64,000 nt of DNA from Neoceratodus forsteri. Its lineage: Eukaryota; Chordata; Ceratodontiformes; Ceratodontidae. The stretch spans positions 664,171,501-664,235,500 of the forward strand of contig CM057456.1 in assembly GCA_016271365.2 (NCBI GenBank), given 5' to 3'. Below are positions 11,200 to 23,260 of the stretch, one piece after another (positions within the stretch are counted from its first letter, which is position 1; every line of letters begins with the position of its first letter). The translations under genes and the position numbers were made by a program. The notes beneath the pieces are model-generated. The model had not been told where the DNA came from. It was given only the letters and a program-made list of their open reading frames with translations, and ran no database searches.

Positions 11200-13259
11200 G
11201 TGCGATTTATACAATAGGCAGCTTTTCTTTTTTAGTTGTTGTTGTTAGTTTTAATGTTTTATGTGTTTTGCTGCGTGGAATTTTACTTTTTGTGTGGTCA
11301 GGCAGTGTGTGGATTGTGAATGGCCAGTGTTTGGTGAATGGGTGATGTACTGAACTGTGATTAGCTGCTTGGAGCATGGGAATATTATTTTGATTGGTTG
11401 AGAGCCATGACTGAATGTTTGTGGGCAAAGCTTCTTGTATGGCGCAGTTGGTGTTCAGTCGTCGAGGAGGAGTCAAGAGGGAATATTGTCTCATACCTTT
11501 TGAAGCTTGTTTCAGTGGATTGGGCCTAGTTCAGTTATTGAGGAGCAGGAGAAGGATTTTGAGGGAGTTACCAGGGAAGGAGCTGCTGGAGCAGCGGTGG
11601 AGAGGTGATCAAGGAGCCGGAGAAGGAGTTTGAAGGAGCTGCTGGGTGAGGGATCTCTCTGGGAAGGACTTAGTGGAGTGGCAGTGGAGAGGTGATCGAG
11701 GAGCAGGGCAAGGAGTTTGGGACAGCTGCTGGATGAGGATCTGCCGGGGAGTGTGTACTGGGGTGTCAGCAGAGAAGTGGTCACTTTATGGATTTCCATG
11801 AAGGATGTGGAGGAGATCGGCTGGTGGAGGGAGTTATTTTACATTGCAGTTCTGGATTAGGGATGAAGAGCCTGGAGAATTAAGGGATCGTTTTTGTTTG
11901 TTTCATTGGTTGCGGGGGTCCTTTGGGGTGTTTTGTTTTGCACTGTGGATTTAGGGCTGGAAGAGCCTGAAGATTTTCTGATTCATTTTATTAGTGTGGA
12001 TTTACAACTGGAGTCTGAAGACAGCCGAAGAGGTTGGTGTCTAAATATAATGAAACTGCAAGTAAGGGTGACTGAAGGTAGTACCAGCAGACTGGGGTTT
12101 GATTGATGGCAGGGTGTTGAGTAAACAGTGGTTAAATGATGGCAGGGTGTTGGATTAATGTTAGAACCACCGTTTATTCAACACTGGTGAAAATAAATGA
12201 ATTTATTCTACTGTTTATCTGCCCACATCTATTGCATAAATAAGTTACCTATGTACTCATGCTGTTATACCACTCATGAGGTCCCTACTGTGTATTGCTT
12301 ATATATTTATATGCAATCTGAAGCATAGTTTAAAAATAAAATCCCCTTTTTGTGACTGAAATTGTATCCACATTCATACCGGTCCCTTTGGATGTGGAAT
12401 AAACAGAATAGAGAAGATACTGCAAGGCTCATTTTTCATGCCAACCCACTTCTCCTGACAGAGCACATAATCCCATCGAGCCATGTCATGCACATGAACC
12501 ACTTGTGAGAGAAGGCTCCCCAGCCCATCACAGGGTATCACCCATGTGACAGAACACTGTGCTGCACTTTTTCAGGCACAGAGTGGTGGTGTGTAATAGG
12601 GCTGGCCCCCCATCCTTGTGCTGCCCAGCCAGCTCCCAGAGCTCATCCCTGAACCTGAGTTGCTGCCACGGGAACACAACATGCTACTAGCTGGCCCAAT
12701 GGTTGGCCCTACACACAACATTTTGCCATAACTGTTTAAGTAATTCTAGCAACCCGTGATAACATGTGATCAATAACCCTGGCAAAAATATGTACAGTGC
12801 AATTATTCATTTAGTAGTTCTGTTCTTTCTTTATTTTCTGTAAGTATTTCTGCTGTTGGGCTGGAGTTCCAAGTGCCTGGGGACTGTAGAAAAAGTACTG
12901 GACTGTAGCTGGCAGGACTTGTGACTCCATACTGGTGTCTTTGTTCCTATTGGGCCAAGATTTTTGGAAAGACACAAGCACCTACTGGCTAGGAGGGAGC
13001 CATGATGCTGGGCAGCCCAACACAAAAAGGCTGCAACCCAGCTCAGTGGCTGAACCTCCCATTGAGCTGAAGAATGAATCGCCTGGGGTGGCAAGGGTGA
13101 CCTCCTGAATCTGGCCCCCCCCACTACCGTAACTCGATATCGACCCGTACCTCGGGGTTGAGGCGCCAGCTAGTTGCTCCTTGCTGGGCAGACCTCCCCA
13201 GACACTGGAATCGCTGCAGACATCTAGGAACTTGATTTTTCTCATCCACCCATCCCATT
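11200..13259. other. Unassigned DNA
   Basis: No domain recognised in any frame. 11,500-11,800 is a purine-rich stretch with repeated GGAG/GAGCAG phrases that creates 70-95 codon readings on both strands. 12,840-13,259 may be the 5' UTR of L2-like element A, but I see no independent support. Confidence 0.35.
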
Positions 13260-13494
13260 CCCCTCTCCCCTTAAATGTGCAGTTGGCCTGCCCACTACAT
13301 CTAAGACGCCAATTGAGTTAGCTGTGGTCAACATACTAAGTGGAACCTCAGTAGACTCATCGCCAAAACAAGCTCCTCCATACAGACGCTTTACTGACAA
13401 GTCATTGCCATACGAGCCGGTACACCTGCTCCCAGTTGCTTGAATCTGATCGCCTGCCTCAGAGTGCGTCCACTACAGAAAAGACAGAATAACT

Positions 13495-14015
13495 AGAAAG
13501 GGGGGTGGGGTGCTCATCTATGCGAAGGACACCCTAATCTCTTCCCAGATCAGCATGCTGCACAGCATGTGCCCTGAGAATGAATCGATCTTTATACGGT
13601 TCACCCTAGGCAGTGCCAAGCACCTTACCATTGGGTGCATATATAGCCCTCCCAAGAATGCTCAATAATCCCTGGAGACACTCACTAAAGCCCTAGCCAA
13701 TGAGGTCTCATCTGAACTCCTCATACTGGGGGACTTTAACCTGAAATGGGCCCAGGAGGAAAAGTCATCTATCAGTGGGCTGCTACATGAGGTAAATCTT
13801 GCCCAGATAATCACTGAACCCACCAGAATGAATCATAGAATGGGAAGGCACTCAACCATTGACTGGACTCTGGTGTCAAACCCAAAGAATATTCAGTCTG
13901 CAGGCACTATGGCCGATGCCCTAAGTGATCACTCACCCATCTTCTGTGTCTGGAAGAACAGGGCAGACAGGATTCAACCTAGAATCCTCACAACACAAGA
14001 CTACTCTAAACTCTC
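13495..14015 (+). pseudogene. APE-type endonuclease domain of L2-like A
   Basis: Readable pieces in order: KGGGVLIYAKDT (about 13,500), LTIGCIYSPPKN, LLILGDFNLKWAQ (about 13,725), TEPTRMN, STIDWTLVSN and ALSDHSPIFCVWKN (about 13,920-13,960). GDFN and SDHSPI are the catalytic signatures of the APE-like endonuclease that nicks target DNA for target-primed reverse transcription. Both are intact, although stop codons (for example near 13,665) break the frame. The first third of the domain is too diverged to follow. Confidence 0.8.
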
Positions 14016-14524
14016 ACCCTAGCAATATAATACCTTTCTCAGTAACATTTACTGGAGCCTGCTACAATGCCTCCCTACCCTGGACGGGGCCGTCACCTTC
14101 TTCCAGAAATCCCTCATAAGGGCCACTGACCTCTTTGCTCTGTTGAAGACCCATCGAGTTGAAGGCAGTTGTTATAAGTGGATCACTCCCCCCAAAGGCC
14201 CTGATGATCTGCCGCAACAAAGCCTGGAAAAAGTTCAAGAGCTCCTCACTCCTAGCTGATCTTTAGACCTACAAAGCTCTTAGAAACCAAAGTAAGCATG
14301 CAGTCAAACTGGCAAAAAAGGCATACGTCAATCACCTCCAGAAAACTAACCTAGGCAGCCCGAGGTTATTCTGGTCTCACATCAATGAGCTGATAAAGGG
14401 AAAAAGCAAGGCCGCCCCAGGCCCTATCGAGGCCAATGGGTAGTTACTGAATGATGGGACCCTCATTGCTGCGGCCCTCAATTGCCACTTCACGAACCTT
14501 GACGATTATAAGGCTGGGCTCCCA

Positions 14525-15835
14525 GTGACTAACAAGGAGTCTCACATACTGGAACCTCCTAACCTTGACCGCCCGTCCTTTCATCTGAGGTTAACTAAGG
14601 TTAAAGAAGTCCTCACCCTCCTAAAGTCCCTGAAAACCAGAGAATCAGGTGGGCCTGACGGTACCCAAGCCAGACTACTCAAGGATGCTGCTCCAGCACT
14701 CGCAAGGCCTCTTACCTGGCTCATAAACTGGTCCCTTCCAGAAGGGACTGTCCCAGAGCTTTGGAAACACACTCACGTGGTCCCCATTCACAAGGGTGGG
14801 CCAGTGGAACCCATTGGCAACTACAGGCCAATCTCCCTGCTTTGCACCCTAGCAAAAATCCAGGAAAAACTGGTGAACGTTCAACTCCGTGAATACTTAG
14901 AGGCACACCGGCTTCTTTCCCCAGCCCAACATGGGTTCAGAACTAAGCATGGGACAGACACCGCTCTAACTAAGTTCTCAGCAGATGTGCTTAGGGAACT
15001 TGACTCAGGGTCCAACACAGGAGCGGTTTTCATCGACCTTTCCAAGGCCTTCGACTTGGTCAACCACCGATTCCTACATCACAAATTGTGTAACATAGGC
15101 CTGGACACTCATGCTCTCAGGTGGTTTGAAAGCTACCTTACTGGTCATTCTCAGAGGGTCAAGTGGAAGGACAAGATCTCTGATCCACTGCCCCTAAAGA
15201 AGGGGATACCACAAGGGTCCATACTCAGTCCCCTTCTGTTTTCCTTGTTTATAAATGATCTGCACAACCACTGTGGGAGCAGTAATGTCATTCAGTATGC
15301 TGATGACGCCGTGATTTTCAGATCCTCTGACAATCTGGGTGACCTAGGTCCATCCCTCCAAGAGGACCTACTCACTATTGAGGAGTGGCTTACTAAGAAT
15401 AAAATAGTCCTTAATACTACCAAAACCAAGGCCATGTTGTTCGGACCTAGATCCCTCGGCCTAAACAGAACACAACACCTGCAACTCACTTCCAGGGCAG
15501 GTAACAAACTAGAAGTGGTTGCCTCCACAAAATACCTAGGCCTTACTTTGGACCAAGGTTTCACTCTAAAACAACATGTTGACCAAGTCACCAAAATCAT
15601 TCATGGTAAACTTGGTACCCTTTATCGCCTCAAGGATCAGCTTATCCCAGAAGCCAGGACTGCCATTGCCTCATGTGTCCTCCTCCCAACACTCACCTAC
15701 GCTGCCCCAATATTTCAGGGAATGGCCAAACTTGAGTTCAATAAGTTACAGGTCTTGTTCAACAAGATGGTCCCCTTCATCACTCAGTCCCACTCTAGGA
15801 GCCACCACTGTGATTCTATAGCACTTATCAGCTGA
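14525..15835 (+). CDS. Reverse transcriptase of L2-like A (436-codon open frame)
   Basis: The longest clean RT frame on the plus strand. Motifs in order: GPDGTQARLLKD (about residues 43-54), VPIHKGG, NYRPISLL, QHGFRTKHG, FIDLSKAFD (about 168-176), GIPQGSILSPLLFSLFINDL and QYADDAVIF, with YADD at residues 258-261 (15,296-15,307). These are the fingers/palm blocks of non-LTR RT, with both catalytic aspartates present. The frame is open upstream without an ATG, so this is part of a longer broken ORF2, and the true start lies upstream beyond frameshifts. Another frame carries the downstream thumb/C-terminal region (LRDLLTSGQTLLEVPRART... near 15,945-15,990). Confidence 0.9.
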   Translation: MTNKESHILEPPNLDRPSFHLRLTKVKEVLTLLKSLKTRESGGPDGTQARLLKDAAPALARPLTWLINWSLPEGTVPELWKHTHVVPIHKGGPVEPIGNYRPISLLCTLAKIQEKLVNVQLREYLEAHRLLSPAQHGFRTKHGTDTALTKFSADVLRELDSGSNTGAVFIDLSKAFDLVNHRFLHHKLCNIGLDTHALRWFESYLTGHSQRVKWKDKISDPLPLKKGIPQGSILSPLLFSLFINDLHNHCGSSNVIQYADDAVIFRSSDNLGDLGPSLQEDLLTIEEWLTKNKIVLNTTKTKAMLFGPRSLGLNRTQHLQLTSRAGNKLEVVASTKYLGLTLDQGFTLKQHVDQVTKIIHGKLGTLYRLKDQLIPEARTAIASCVLLPTLTYAAPIFQGMAKLEFNKLQVLFNKMVPFITQSHSRSHHCDSIALIS

Positions 15836-16399
15836 CCTTTGTTCGAAGCCTGTCTCAGGTATCCAGTCCTCTGCCTAGCACATAAGCTAATTAACTCAGC
15901 ACCTCCCCAAAGCCTCTCAGGGCTCATAACTGCCAAGTGAAATCTTCGCGACCTACTGACCTCAGGTCAAACTCTTCTTGAAGTCCCAAGGGCAAGGACC
16001 AAGGCAGGGAGCATGTTATTTTCCCACACTGCCCCTTCCCTATGGAACAACCTTCCTCCTGAGGTTCGGGCAGCTCCAACACCTGTGAGCTTCTGAACAA
16101 GACTCAAGGAACACATGCTTGCCATGAGTCAATGCCAATGCTATGTTACCTGACACTTCCACACTACCATCCTGCCTGAGCACTTACCTCACACCTACTA
16201 AAGCTGGGAGCCCTAATCCTTCTCTACTGGCTCTCCTTCTAAAATACTCTACTTGGGTAATTGCGACCCAGGTGTTGCTCTGGCTCTCCTCCATTGTTTC
16301 ACTTTTGCTAATCACTATAACCTGTTATGTAATATGTCATTGCTATATGTTCACCTGTACATGCTATAACCTACATCTGTACTAACTGTGTATCCTACT

Positions 16400-16490
16400 A
16401 GTCCTGTAACTCACGGGTCACCCCTGAAAAAGGGACCTCTGGGGCCCAGTGGACCTACCCGGTCATCAAAATTCAATAAATAAATAAGTA
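16400..16490 (+). repeat. 3' tail of L2-like A with hairpin and (AATA)n
   Basis: The phrase GAAAAAGGGACCTCTGGGG then CCCAGTGGACCTACCCGGTC forms a short hairpin (GGGACC/GGGCCC with one mismatch) followed by CAGTGG and CCGGTCA, then AATAAATAAATAAG. The same layout is found at 19,925-19,990 and 25,370-25,431. Such 3' stem-loops are known RT recognition signals in stringent-type LINEs. That role here is inferred. Confidence 0.65.
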
Positions 16491-16599
16491 CTTTGTTGCC
16501 TTTTTTGTTGGTTTTCTACCCAGTCTTGATCCTGTGCATCCCCAACATGATGCACATGTGTGGAGGCACGTACACATCACGCCCTACAGGATGCCCCAC

Positions 16600-16840
16600 C
16601 CTACCAGTGACCCATTACTGCCTCCACTTGCCACTGGACCTCCACCTGGTGGTAGTGAAACTACAGACAGGCGACCCACCCACCCATGAGGACAGCCAAT
16701 GCCCAATCCTGCTCCCACCCTCCCCCTTGTGCCAGTACTCTGATGACCCATGTCCATTCCTGAACCCAGATAGCCGGCATGGCGCAAGGTGTGGCGTCCA
16801 GTGCCTCAACCCTAAATGCCATTGAGCTGGCCTAGATCTG
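16600..16840 (-). mobile_element. tRNA-derived SINE, copy 3
   Basis: Read on the minus strand from 16,840: a GCCAGCTCAATGGCA box-A-like start, then AGGGTTGAGGCACTGGACGCC, CACGCC-like spacing and CTGGGTTCAGGAATGG (degenerate box B). It matches copies at 33,390 and 52,921 in the same order. The 3' part is not shared, so the end is approximate. Confidence 0.65.
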
Positions 16841-17022
16841 TTCTTTCAACAGGTCTACACATTATTATTCCTCCTTTCTGGGCATAATTACTTTATTTTT
16901 CTTAAAAACAACAGGTTAATTCATTTTACCAGTTATTCATTTTAGACGGCATCCCTATATCTTAAAGGTAAAAATAAATCTCTACAAAGTAAGGTATGGA
17001 GTTAACAGGTCTCTGCTATGGT

Positions 17023-17026
17023 CAAG
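17023..17026. repeat. Left target-site duplication CAAG of solo LTR
   Basis: CAAG directly precedes TGTAACC and is repeated directly after GGTTACA at 19,431-19,434. Confidence 0.75.
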
Positions 17027-19430
17027 TGTAACCCCTAGGTGGTGCTATCCCAAGGGCTACTACCCCTGCCTGTGTGACTAGGCACAGGTTGATGGGCCTG
17101 AGCTTGGTGAATGAGTGCCTCCACCTGGAGGAATGGTTTTGGGGTAGCATAACTGCTGTGGATATAGCTCTCCAGGATACTATAACCCCTCACTAACCCT
17201 TCTAGCGGCTTAAACAGATCAGCAGATAAACTATCACATATGATAGCAGTACTGGGCCCACACTTGGTACACTTACCACCAGGGCTGGATCAGCTACAAA
17301 GGCCCTGGAGATCCCCTGTAAAATGACAATACAATGTCCCCTCCACAAAGGTATACACTAGCCAGGTTACATGCAGAAAGAACAAAATCTGGTTTATTTA
17401 GGGGGATTGGACAGTCTAGCAGGTGATTATTAGATCTGATTGGTTCAAGCTGAACATGCATGCATTAAGAATCCCTCTGTCACAGTCACACACTCTGGGT
17501 ACCCCGTTGTTACACAGGCTAGCCTGAAGTATTGCCCAGGGTAGGCTGGCATTGCAGCTGTTGTTGGGGCCCTTAGGAAATAAAACAATTAGCATGCACA
17601 TAAACCCAGACTTTATATTCCGGAACCAGATGGTTCAGTTCATTGTAATAAACCCAAACAATTAAATCAGAAGACACACAATGATTGTAGCTTTGTTGCA
17701 GGGAGCTACCCTGTTTAGTACTCATGCTATCCAGACCAGGGGGCAGGACTGATGAGATGAAGATCTCTGGATGTTGTTTTGGCTTGCCAGGGGAAGCAGG
17801 GCCCATACGACTCACCGTGGTGGTTGCTACCTGTTCAATGGTGTTGTGCAGAGAGCCGAAACCCCAAGGGGTCTTTCGTTGGGAAAGTCTCTGCTGTGGG
17901 AGCGACAGTCTAGGCTGAGATGGCAGGGCCCAGACCAGAGCAGATAGTTTGGATTTAGTTTGTACGAATGCTGGAGCAGCTTCCAGCTAGCATAACACAC
18001 TGAGTCTCTCTTTGGTACCTGACAGGCTGATCGTTCTAGACCAAGTCTTTGGTCCACACTCAGTCGAAATTCACTCACTTTCAGTTCAGGCTTCAGGTCC
18101 CAATAAAGGAGTTCGGAAAACAGTTCAATTCAATTTGCACAAGCTTCTTTACACTGGAAGACGGTGGCAGGCAGGCCAAACACAGCCTTCTTGCTGATTC
18201 TCCGCACTACCATGCAGGAGCAGCTGCTTGAATGGCTTGAGCGGTTCACTCTCCAAACTCCAATTCTCGACTGACACACTGCTACAGGCAGCTCTGGGAT
18301 TTCCCAGTGATCCAAAAGGTTTGGTTGGCTAATGACTCTGTCTTTCACAGAAAGGGCTCCACCTCCAGGTCCATTTAGGCTCCAGACCTCAGAAACTACA
18401 ATTCCTACAGAAATTCAGTCCCACAAGACCTCTGGGGACAGTTTTCATTTTTAGGTCCCCTGAGGTTCCAATTGGTCCAACTCTGGCAGTCCAGAACCAA
18501 AAAGCAAAAGTCCATGCTGCAAAGGAAAGCATATTATACAAACTCCTGTATTGCTGTAATGCTCTATATCTAGGGTTGCCATGAGTGGATCGCTGTCGCC
18601 TGCAGCTGGTGCAGAATGCTACAGCCAGGTTGTTGACTGAGTTACCAAGAACTTGCCACATCACACCTGTGCTGCATGAACTGCTCTGGCTGCTGGTGCA
18701 GTGGAGAATCACTTTCAAGGTCGTGTTGCTGACCTATAAGAGCCTACACGGTCAGGGACTGGGCTACTTACAAGGTCTCCTTCGACCTTATTGCTCTCTT
18801 CGCCCACTCTGCTCCACTGATGAGGGATTGCTAGAGATTCCCAGGGTTCGTCTTCAGTCATCTGGGGCCAGAGCTTTTTCTTTTATGGCCCCAACCCTAT
18901 GGAATTCTCTACCTCGACAGATTAGAGAGTGTCTGTCCACTGAGTCATTTAAGGCGTCTCTGAAAAGTTATCTGTTTGAATTAGCATTTTTATAGGTCTA
19001 CTGCAGCTTTTATTGTTTTTATGCTGTTATTTATTATGTTTGATGTTATTTTAATATGTAATTGCACTTTGATATGTAGAAAAGCGCATTATAAATACAT
19101 TTTGATTTGATTTGGTATTTTAATTTTTAAAGCAGATAAACAGCAAACAATCACAGATTCTAAGAGGGCTCCCTCTGCGCGTATAGCGATGGCAGAATGG
19201 AGCAGAAATACCACTCCCTGGGCAGCTCTCAAGCCTTAAACTACTCCGTCCCAACCCAGACTAATTATCTCCTACAAAATAGAAAGCTCTTAAAGAGACA
19301 GGCATGGAGGCCAAACTGGGCACTCTCATGCAGACACAGCTACTGCAGATACAGAACACCATCCTGGCAGTGGGCATTAGGCAAGCCCAGAAAGACATTT
19401 TAGGAACCCCCATTTGTAGGGGAGGTTACA
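17027..19430. mobile_element. Solo LTR, about 1.8 kb without its nested L2 piece
   Basis: The element starts TGTAACCCCTAGG at 17,027 and ends GGGGAGGTTACA at 19,430, a TGTAACC...GGTTACA inverted terminal repeat of the TG...CA type. It is flanked on both sides by CAAG (17,023-17,026 and 19,431-19,434), a perfect 4-bp target duplication. An L2 3' fragment (18,535-19,115) sits inside. No gag, pol or env coding was found in or beside it, so this is the recombined solo LTR of an LTR retrotransposon or endogenous retrovirus. The TSD length fits Gypsy-like or retroviral integrases, but the class is not determined. Orientation cannot be set with confidence. Confidence 0.8.
18535..19115 (+). mobile_element. 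L2 LINE 3' end nested in solo LTR
   Basis: The reading YCNALYLGLP (frame-shifted, about 18,545) leads into a 136-codon frame at 18,585-18,995: DRCRLQLVQNATARLL, then YKSLHG, YLQGLL, RPLCSTDEGLLEIPRVRL, GARAFSFMAPTLWNSLP and TESFKASLKSYLFE. This is the classic C-terminus of L2-clade ORF2 downstream of RT. The 3' UTR ends GAAAAGCGCATTATAAATACATT followed by TTTGATTTGATTTG, the L2-type tail with a short tandem repeat. It is strongly 5'-truncated, and because it interrupts the LTR it inserted later. The C-terminal frame is largely intact, suggesting a relatively young copy. Confidence 0.92.
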
Positions 19431-19434
19431 CAAG

Positions 19435-19759
19435 TATTTGTTTAAGCTGGCCCTAATGTAATACCCATAGACTGAACATTTTATTAGGCTGTAGCACAAG
19501 TTGAGAAACTACCACAGTACCTGATGTGTTGTGCCACTTTCTCTGGCAGTGGAAGGTGTAGTAGATAAGTGACTATTCATTTTTGTGGCAGAATGCAGCC
19601 CTGTCATTAGCTAATATATGACGTGATAGCACTGATAACATCACATACGGAGCATAGAGGGGTTTTGGATATAAAGGAGGGGAAGGTAACCAGGTCCTAT
19701 ACATAAACCGGAAATATTAATAAAGAATCACCAAGAACAGTGAATTCTGCGGCATTGCA
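19435..19759. other. Unassigned DNA
   Basis: No gene or known repeat recognised. It contains a GAATTCTGCGG/GCAGAATGTTG partial inverted repeat near 19,742-19,782. Confidence 0.35.
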
Positions 19760-19995
19760 GATATTCTGCAGAATGTTGCAAGTTCTAAGGATGTTTTTTG
19801 AATCTCAATCTAACTGTAAATGTTTTTTATGATTATCTTTTTTGTAACAAAGACATTTTTTGTCTGCCATATTTGTATTGTATATGTATGTCTTTTGTAT
19901 TGAATATATGTAATTTTATGTGGGTCGTACCTGTAAAAGGAACTAGTTTTCCAGTGTGCTTACCCGTTATGAGAACAAACAAACAAACTACCCGA
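19760..19995 (+). mobile_element. 3' UTR tail of an L2-like LINE (family B)
   Basis: A T-rich 3' UTR is followed by GTAAAAGGAACTAGTTTTCC then CAGTGTGCTTACCCGTTATG and (ACAAA)n. The GGAAC-TAG-GTTTTCC hairpin, CAGTG and TACCCG elements line up with the tails of L2-like A and C. No coding part remains. Confidence 0.6.
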
Positions 19996-20217
19996 ATTCT
20001 GCAGCCACAGAATTCTAGAGGCCTTAGTCATTTCACTCTGTAACAACTTGCCCTGGACTATGTATGTCCTTACCTCCCTCCAATACTCCATTATTTACTC
20101 ATCCTCCAACCCAGTGACCCATGATGCTCTAGCTATTCATGTCACCTCTGGCATTCTTTCTGACATGCTCAGCTACCACAATCCAGTGTTCTTACACCCA
20201 AATCCCCACATCAAACA

Positions 20218-22390
20218 TTGCAACTACGCTCTTATAAATTCTTAGAATTAGAACCTCTCTTGCACAACCTAGCCCTCTCTGACTGGTCTCCCCTAGCCTC
20301 CATCCCATCGGTTGATAAGGTCCTTGCTTATTTTAAAGATATATTCCTAGAGAACTGGAGTACCTTTGCCCCATTCAGACAAACCAGGGTTAGGGGAAAC
20401 CACCTACCTTGGATTACTCCAGAACTATTGGCCTGTCTCAGAACTAGAGACTGAGCCTGGAAACGTCAGCAACCCAGCTTCCTAGCGATCTCATGACTTA
20501 CCGCAATCTTCAAAATACCTGTACCAGGGCCACAAGGCTAGCAAAGCCTGAATACTTTAACACCACCTTCCTCGCAAACATAAATTCACCTTCCAAGCTC
20601 TGGAAGGTGGCTCATGCTCTCTTTTCTCCCATGTTCCGCCCCCCCATGCTTAAAATAAATTACACCCTTGTGGCCGACCTGGGTGCAGTAGCTGCAGATT
20701 TTAATTCCTACTATACCACCTGCGCCACTGAGCTACTGAACTCCCTCCCTACCTACCCTCCCTCCCTCCCTCCTCTACACTCTCCAATAGTACCTCTTTT
20801 CCCCCCTCCTCCCACCCCTCCTTCTCCTTTGCTACAGTCTCCATAAATTACACTCTCAAAGCACTCCTTGCTATCAACCCCTCAAAAGGCTCCTCCCCAG
20901 ATGGCCTACACCCTAAACTCCTCTCTCTTTCTGCCCTGGCCATTGCCTATCCCCTCTCTCTAATTCTAAACCTCTCATTTTCAACTGCCTCAGTTCCTAC
21001 CCCATGGAAACATGTTGTGGTCCTCCCTCTTCCCAAAGGTGGTGACCCATCTTCCCCCTGGCAGTCATCACCCTATCCCTCTACTCCCTACCCTAGCTAA
21101 ACTGCAAGAACACCTTATCCTCTCCCGGCTTACCTCATTTCTAACTGACACCTCCTACTTCACCCCTTTCCAATCTGGTTTCATGAAAAATCACTCCACC
21201 ACCACCTCCCTACATCGGCTCACTGATTCTATCCTTACCGGGATGGACAATGGCCAAATCACCTCAGCCATTTTTGTTAACCTGCCCAAGGCTTTTGACA
21301 CTGTTTCCCACTCCCTTCTCCTTGACTCCCTCTCAGCAGCTGGTCTATCTCCTTCAGCAACTAGCTGGTTCAAGGCCTACCTCACTGGTAGAACTCAATC
21401 TGTCAAAATCTCTTACGTAATCTCCCCATCCCTCCCGACTAGTACCGGAGTCCCTCAGAGCTCAGTGTTAGAGACCCTTCTATTCTCCATCTTCCTAAAT
21501 GACCTTCCATCTGTCTGCTCTCCCTTCTCCACCATACACATGTACACTGATGATATGGTCCTGTATGCGCCTGGCTCATGCTCAGCTGAGGTTACTTCCA
21601 ACCTGCAGCAAGACTTCGACAAGGTTCAGCTCTGGTTTGCTAACCATCAACTTTTCCTCAATGCCAAGAAGACTGTCTCCATGACATTTGGCACAAGGCA
21701 GAGACTCTCTAGGCTCCCCTCCCTGCTCACTTTCCACACCCTTGATGGGACTTTGCTTGAGGACACTCTCCTTCAGGTACCTAGGCGTTTGGCTGGACCA
21801 ACACCTAAACTTCTCCGGACATACTGACCCCATCCAGAAAAAATTGTGCAATAAGCTTGGTGCCCTGTTCAGGAACCGTAGTTGCATCCTTCCTACGGCT
21901 AGGTGTGAACTTGTTCAGAAGATGATCCTGCCCATTTTTGACTACTGTGACATAGTCTACGGTGCTGCTCCCAAGTCCTCCCTGGCCAGATTGGATACCC
22001 TCTGCAATTCCTTCTGCTGCTTTGCCCTCGATGCTACTTCTCGCACCCACCACTGTGATCTTTATCATGCTTATCTCTCCCCTCTCTTACAAATAGACAA
22101 CTCTCCTACTGCATTAAATTCACCTCCAAGCATTGGCTGAGTGAACTCCCTTCCTACCTCTCCTTATCATTTATTACACCCCCCTCACTCCCTTAGATCA
22201 ACTGACTCCTGTACTCTGGTGGTCCCCCACAGAGCTACCCTCATCGGCCAATCTGGTTACTCTCACTGCCTTCCAAAAATGTGGAATTCCTTCCCCCCTC
22301 AAATTCATTACTCATCCTCCTACCACTCCTTCAGCTCTGCCCTCAACAATTACCTTGTACCTATCTGTTTCTGTTATGACCCTCCCTAAC
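20218..22390 (+). pseudogene. Reverse transcriptase ORF2 of L2-like C, decayed
   Basis: Pieces in three frames: LALSDWSPLASIPSVDKVLAYF (about 20,265) and NHLPWITPELLACLRTRD form the linker. Near 20,880 NPSKGSSPDGLHPKL corresponds to the GPDG block. The frame 21,012-21,827 carries LLPTLAKLQE, FQSGFMKNHSTTTSLHRL, IFVNLPKAFDTVSH (normally DLSKAFD), GVPQSSVLETLLFSIFLNDL (normally GVPQGSVLGP) and MYTDDMVLY (normally YADD). The changes S-to-P, G-to-S and G-to-E in core RT motifs, plus frame breaks, show it is dead. 21,830-22,390 holds the C-terminal part (KLGALFRNRSCILPTARCELVQKMILPIFDYCD, then LPKMWNSFPPQIH). Confidence 0.88.
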
Positions 22391-23260
22391 TCCCCCTCTA
22401 AGCCCCTGACAAGCCCCTGACAAATCTTACCCCTTTTCAGTACCCACACAATGCCACTGTTGCACCTCCACCTCCCTCCCACTTAAATACCAGCATTCTT
22501 CCCATTCCCCCTATCCCCTTCCCTACAGGTCCTCCGTTGTTCTCTTACTGTGATCTCAATCATCCAAGGTTGTACCAAGAGCTAGTCCCTATCTTGTACC
22601 TACATCCACAACCCAACCCTTCCCTCCAATTCTCCTGCCATTCCAGTCCCTTTGTATGGTATCTCTGCATCTTGAAGGGCTGGGATTTGGCCTCTCTTCT
22701 CTATCACCTTCACCCTCTCTTCTAGCATTCCAGAAGCCTACTCCCCCTCACTGCCTACAACCTGCTTCCCTCCTGTCATGCTCTACCTCTGCCTTGTGCA
22801 GGCAGGGTGCTCAGCATACTGGAGGGGTCAGGACTGGCAGATCCCTTTCCTCCTCCCCCTTCCTTCCCCTCCTCCTTCCATTCACCCCATTCTCTGCCTA
22901 CATACATATATGCCTCTTACCCCCCTACCCCCCTCCTTACTTAGCCCTAGTTATGGCTAACTCCTAATCTCTATTACACTTGCAGATAGACAATTTTCAC
23001 TTCTGATATACCTTAGCTAACTTGTACTGTCTGTGTTACTCATCACAAACTTGCCCTAGATCGAAGTACTAGAATTCTATTCAGCCATTTCCTAGCTAAA
23101 CAGTTATGTGTCACTTAGTGTTTGCCTTTAATGTAATTTTGTGCTATTGTATCTATCTAGTTCAAAACTGTTAGCATTCTGCTATTTCATTTCTTCTGTA
23201 CAGACTACTCACTTTATTCAAATGTAATCAATTGTAAATTTCATATTGTGTACCAAATCT

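Larger units (their letters stand above)
13260..16490 (+). mobile_element. L2-like LINE (element A), decayed but with long ORF2
   Basis: A CR1/L2-superfamily LINE with an endonuclease remnant, a long reverse-transcriptase frame, a C-terminal region and a 3' UTR. The tail at about 16,470-16,487 is (AATA)n-like, preceded by a short hairpin and the phrase CAGTGGACCTACCCGGTCA. A similar arrangement ends L2-like B and C. The 5' limit is uncertain. See the domain entries. Confidence 0.85.

Noticed and set aside
17027..19430. Endogenous retrovirus with genes
   Set aside because: No gag, pol or env reading inside or next to the LTR; only the solo LTR is supported.
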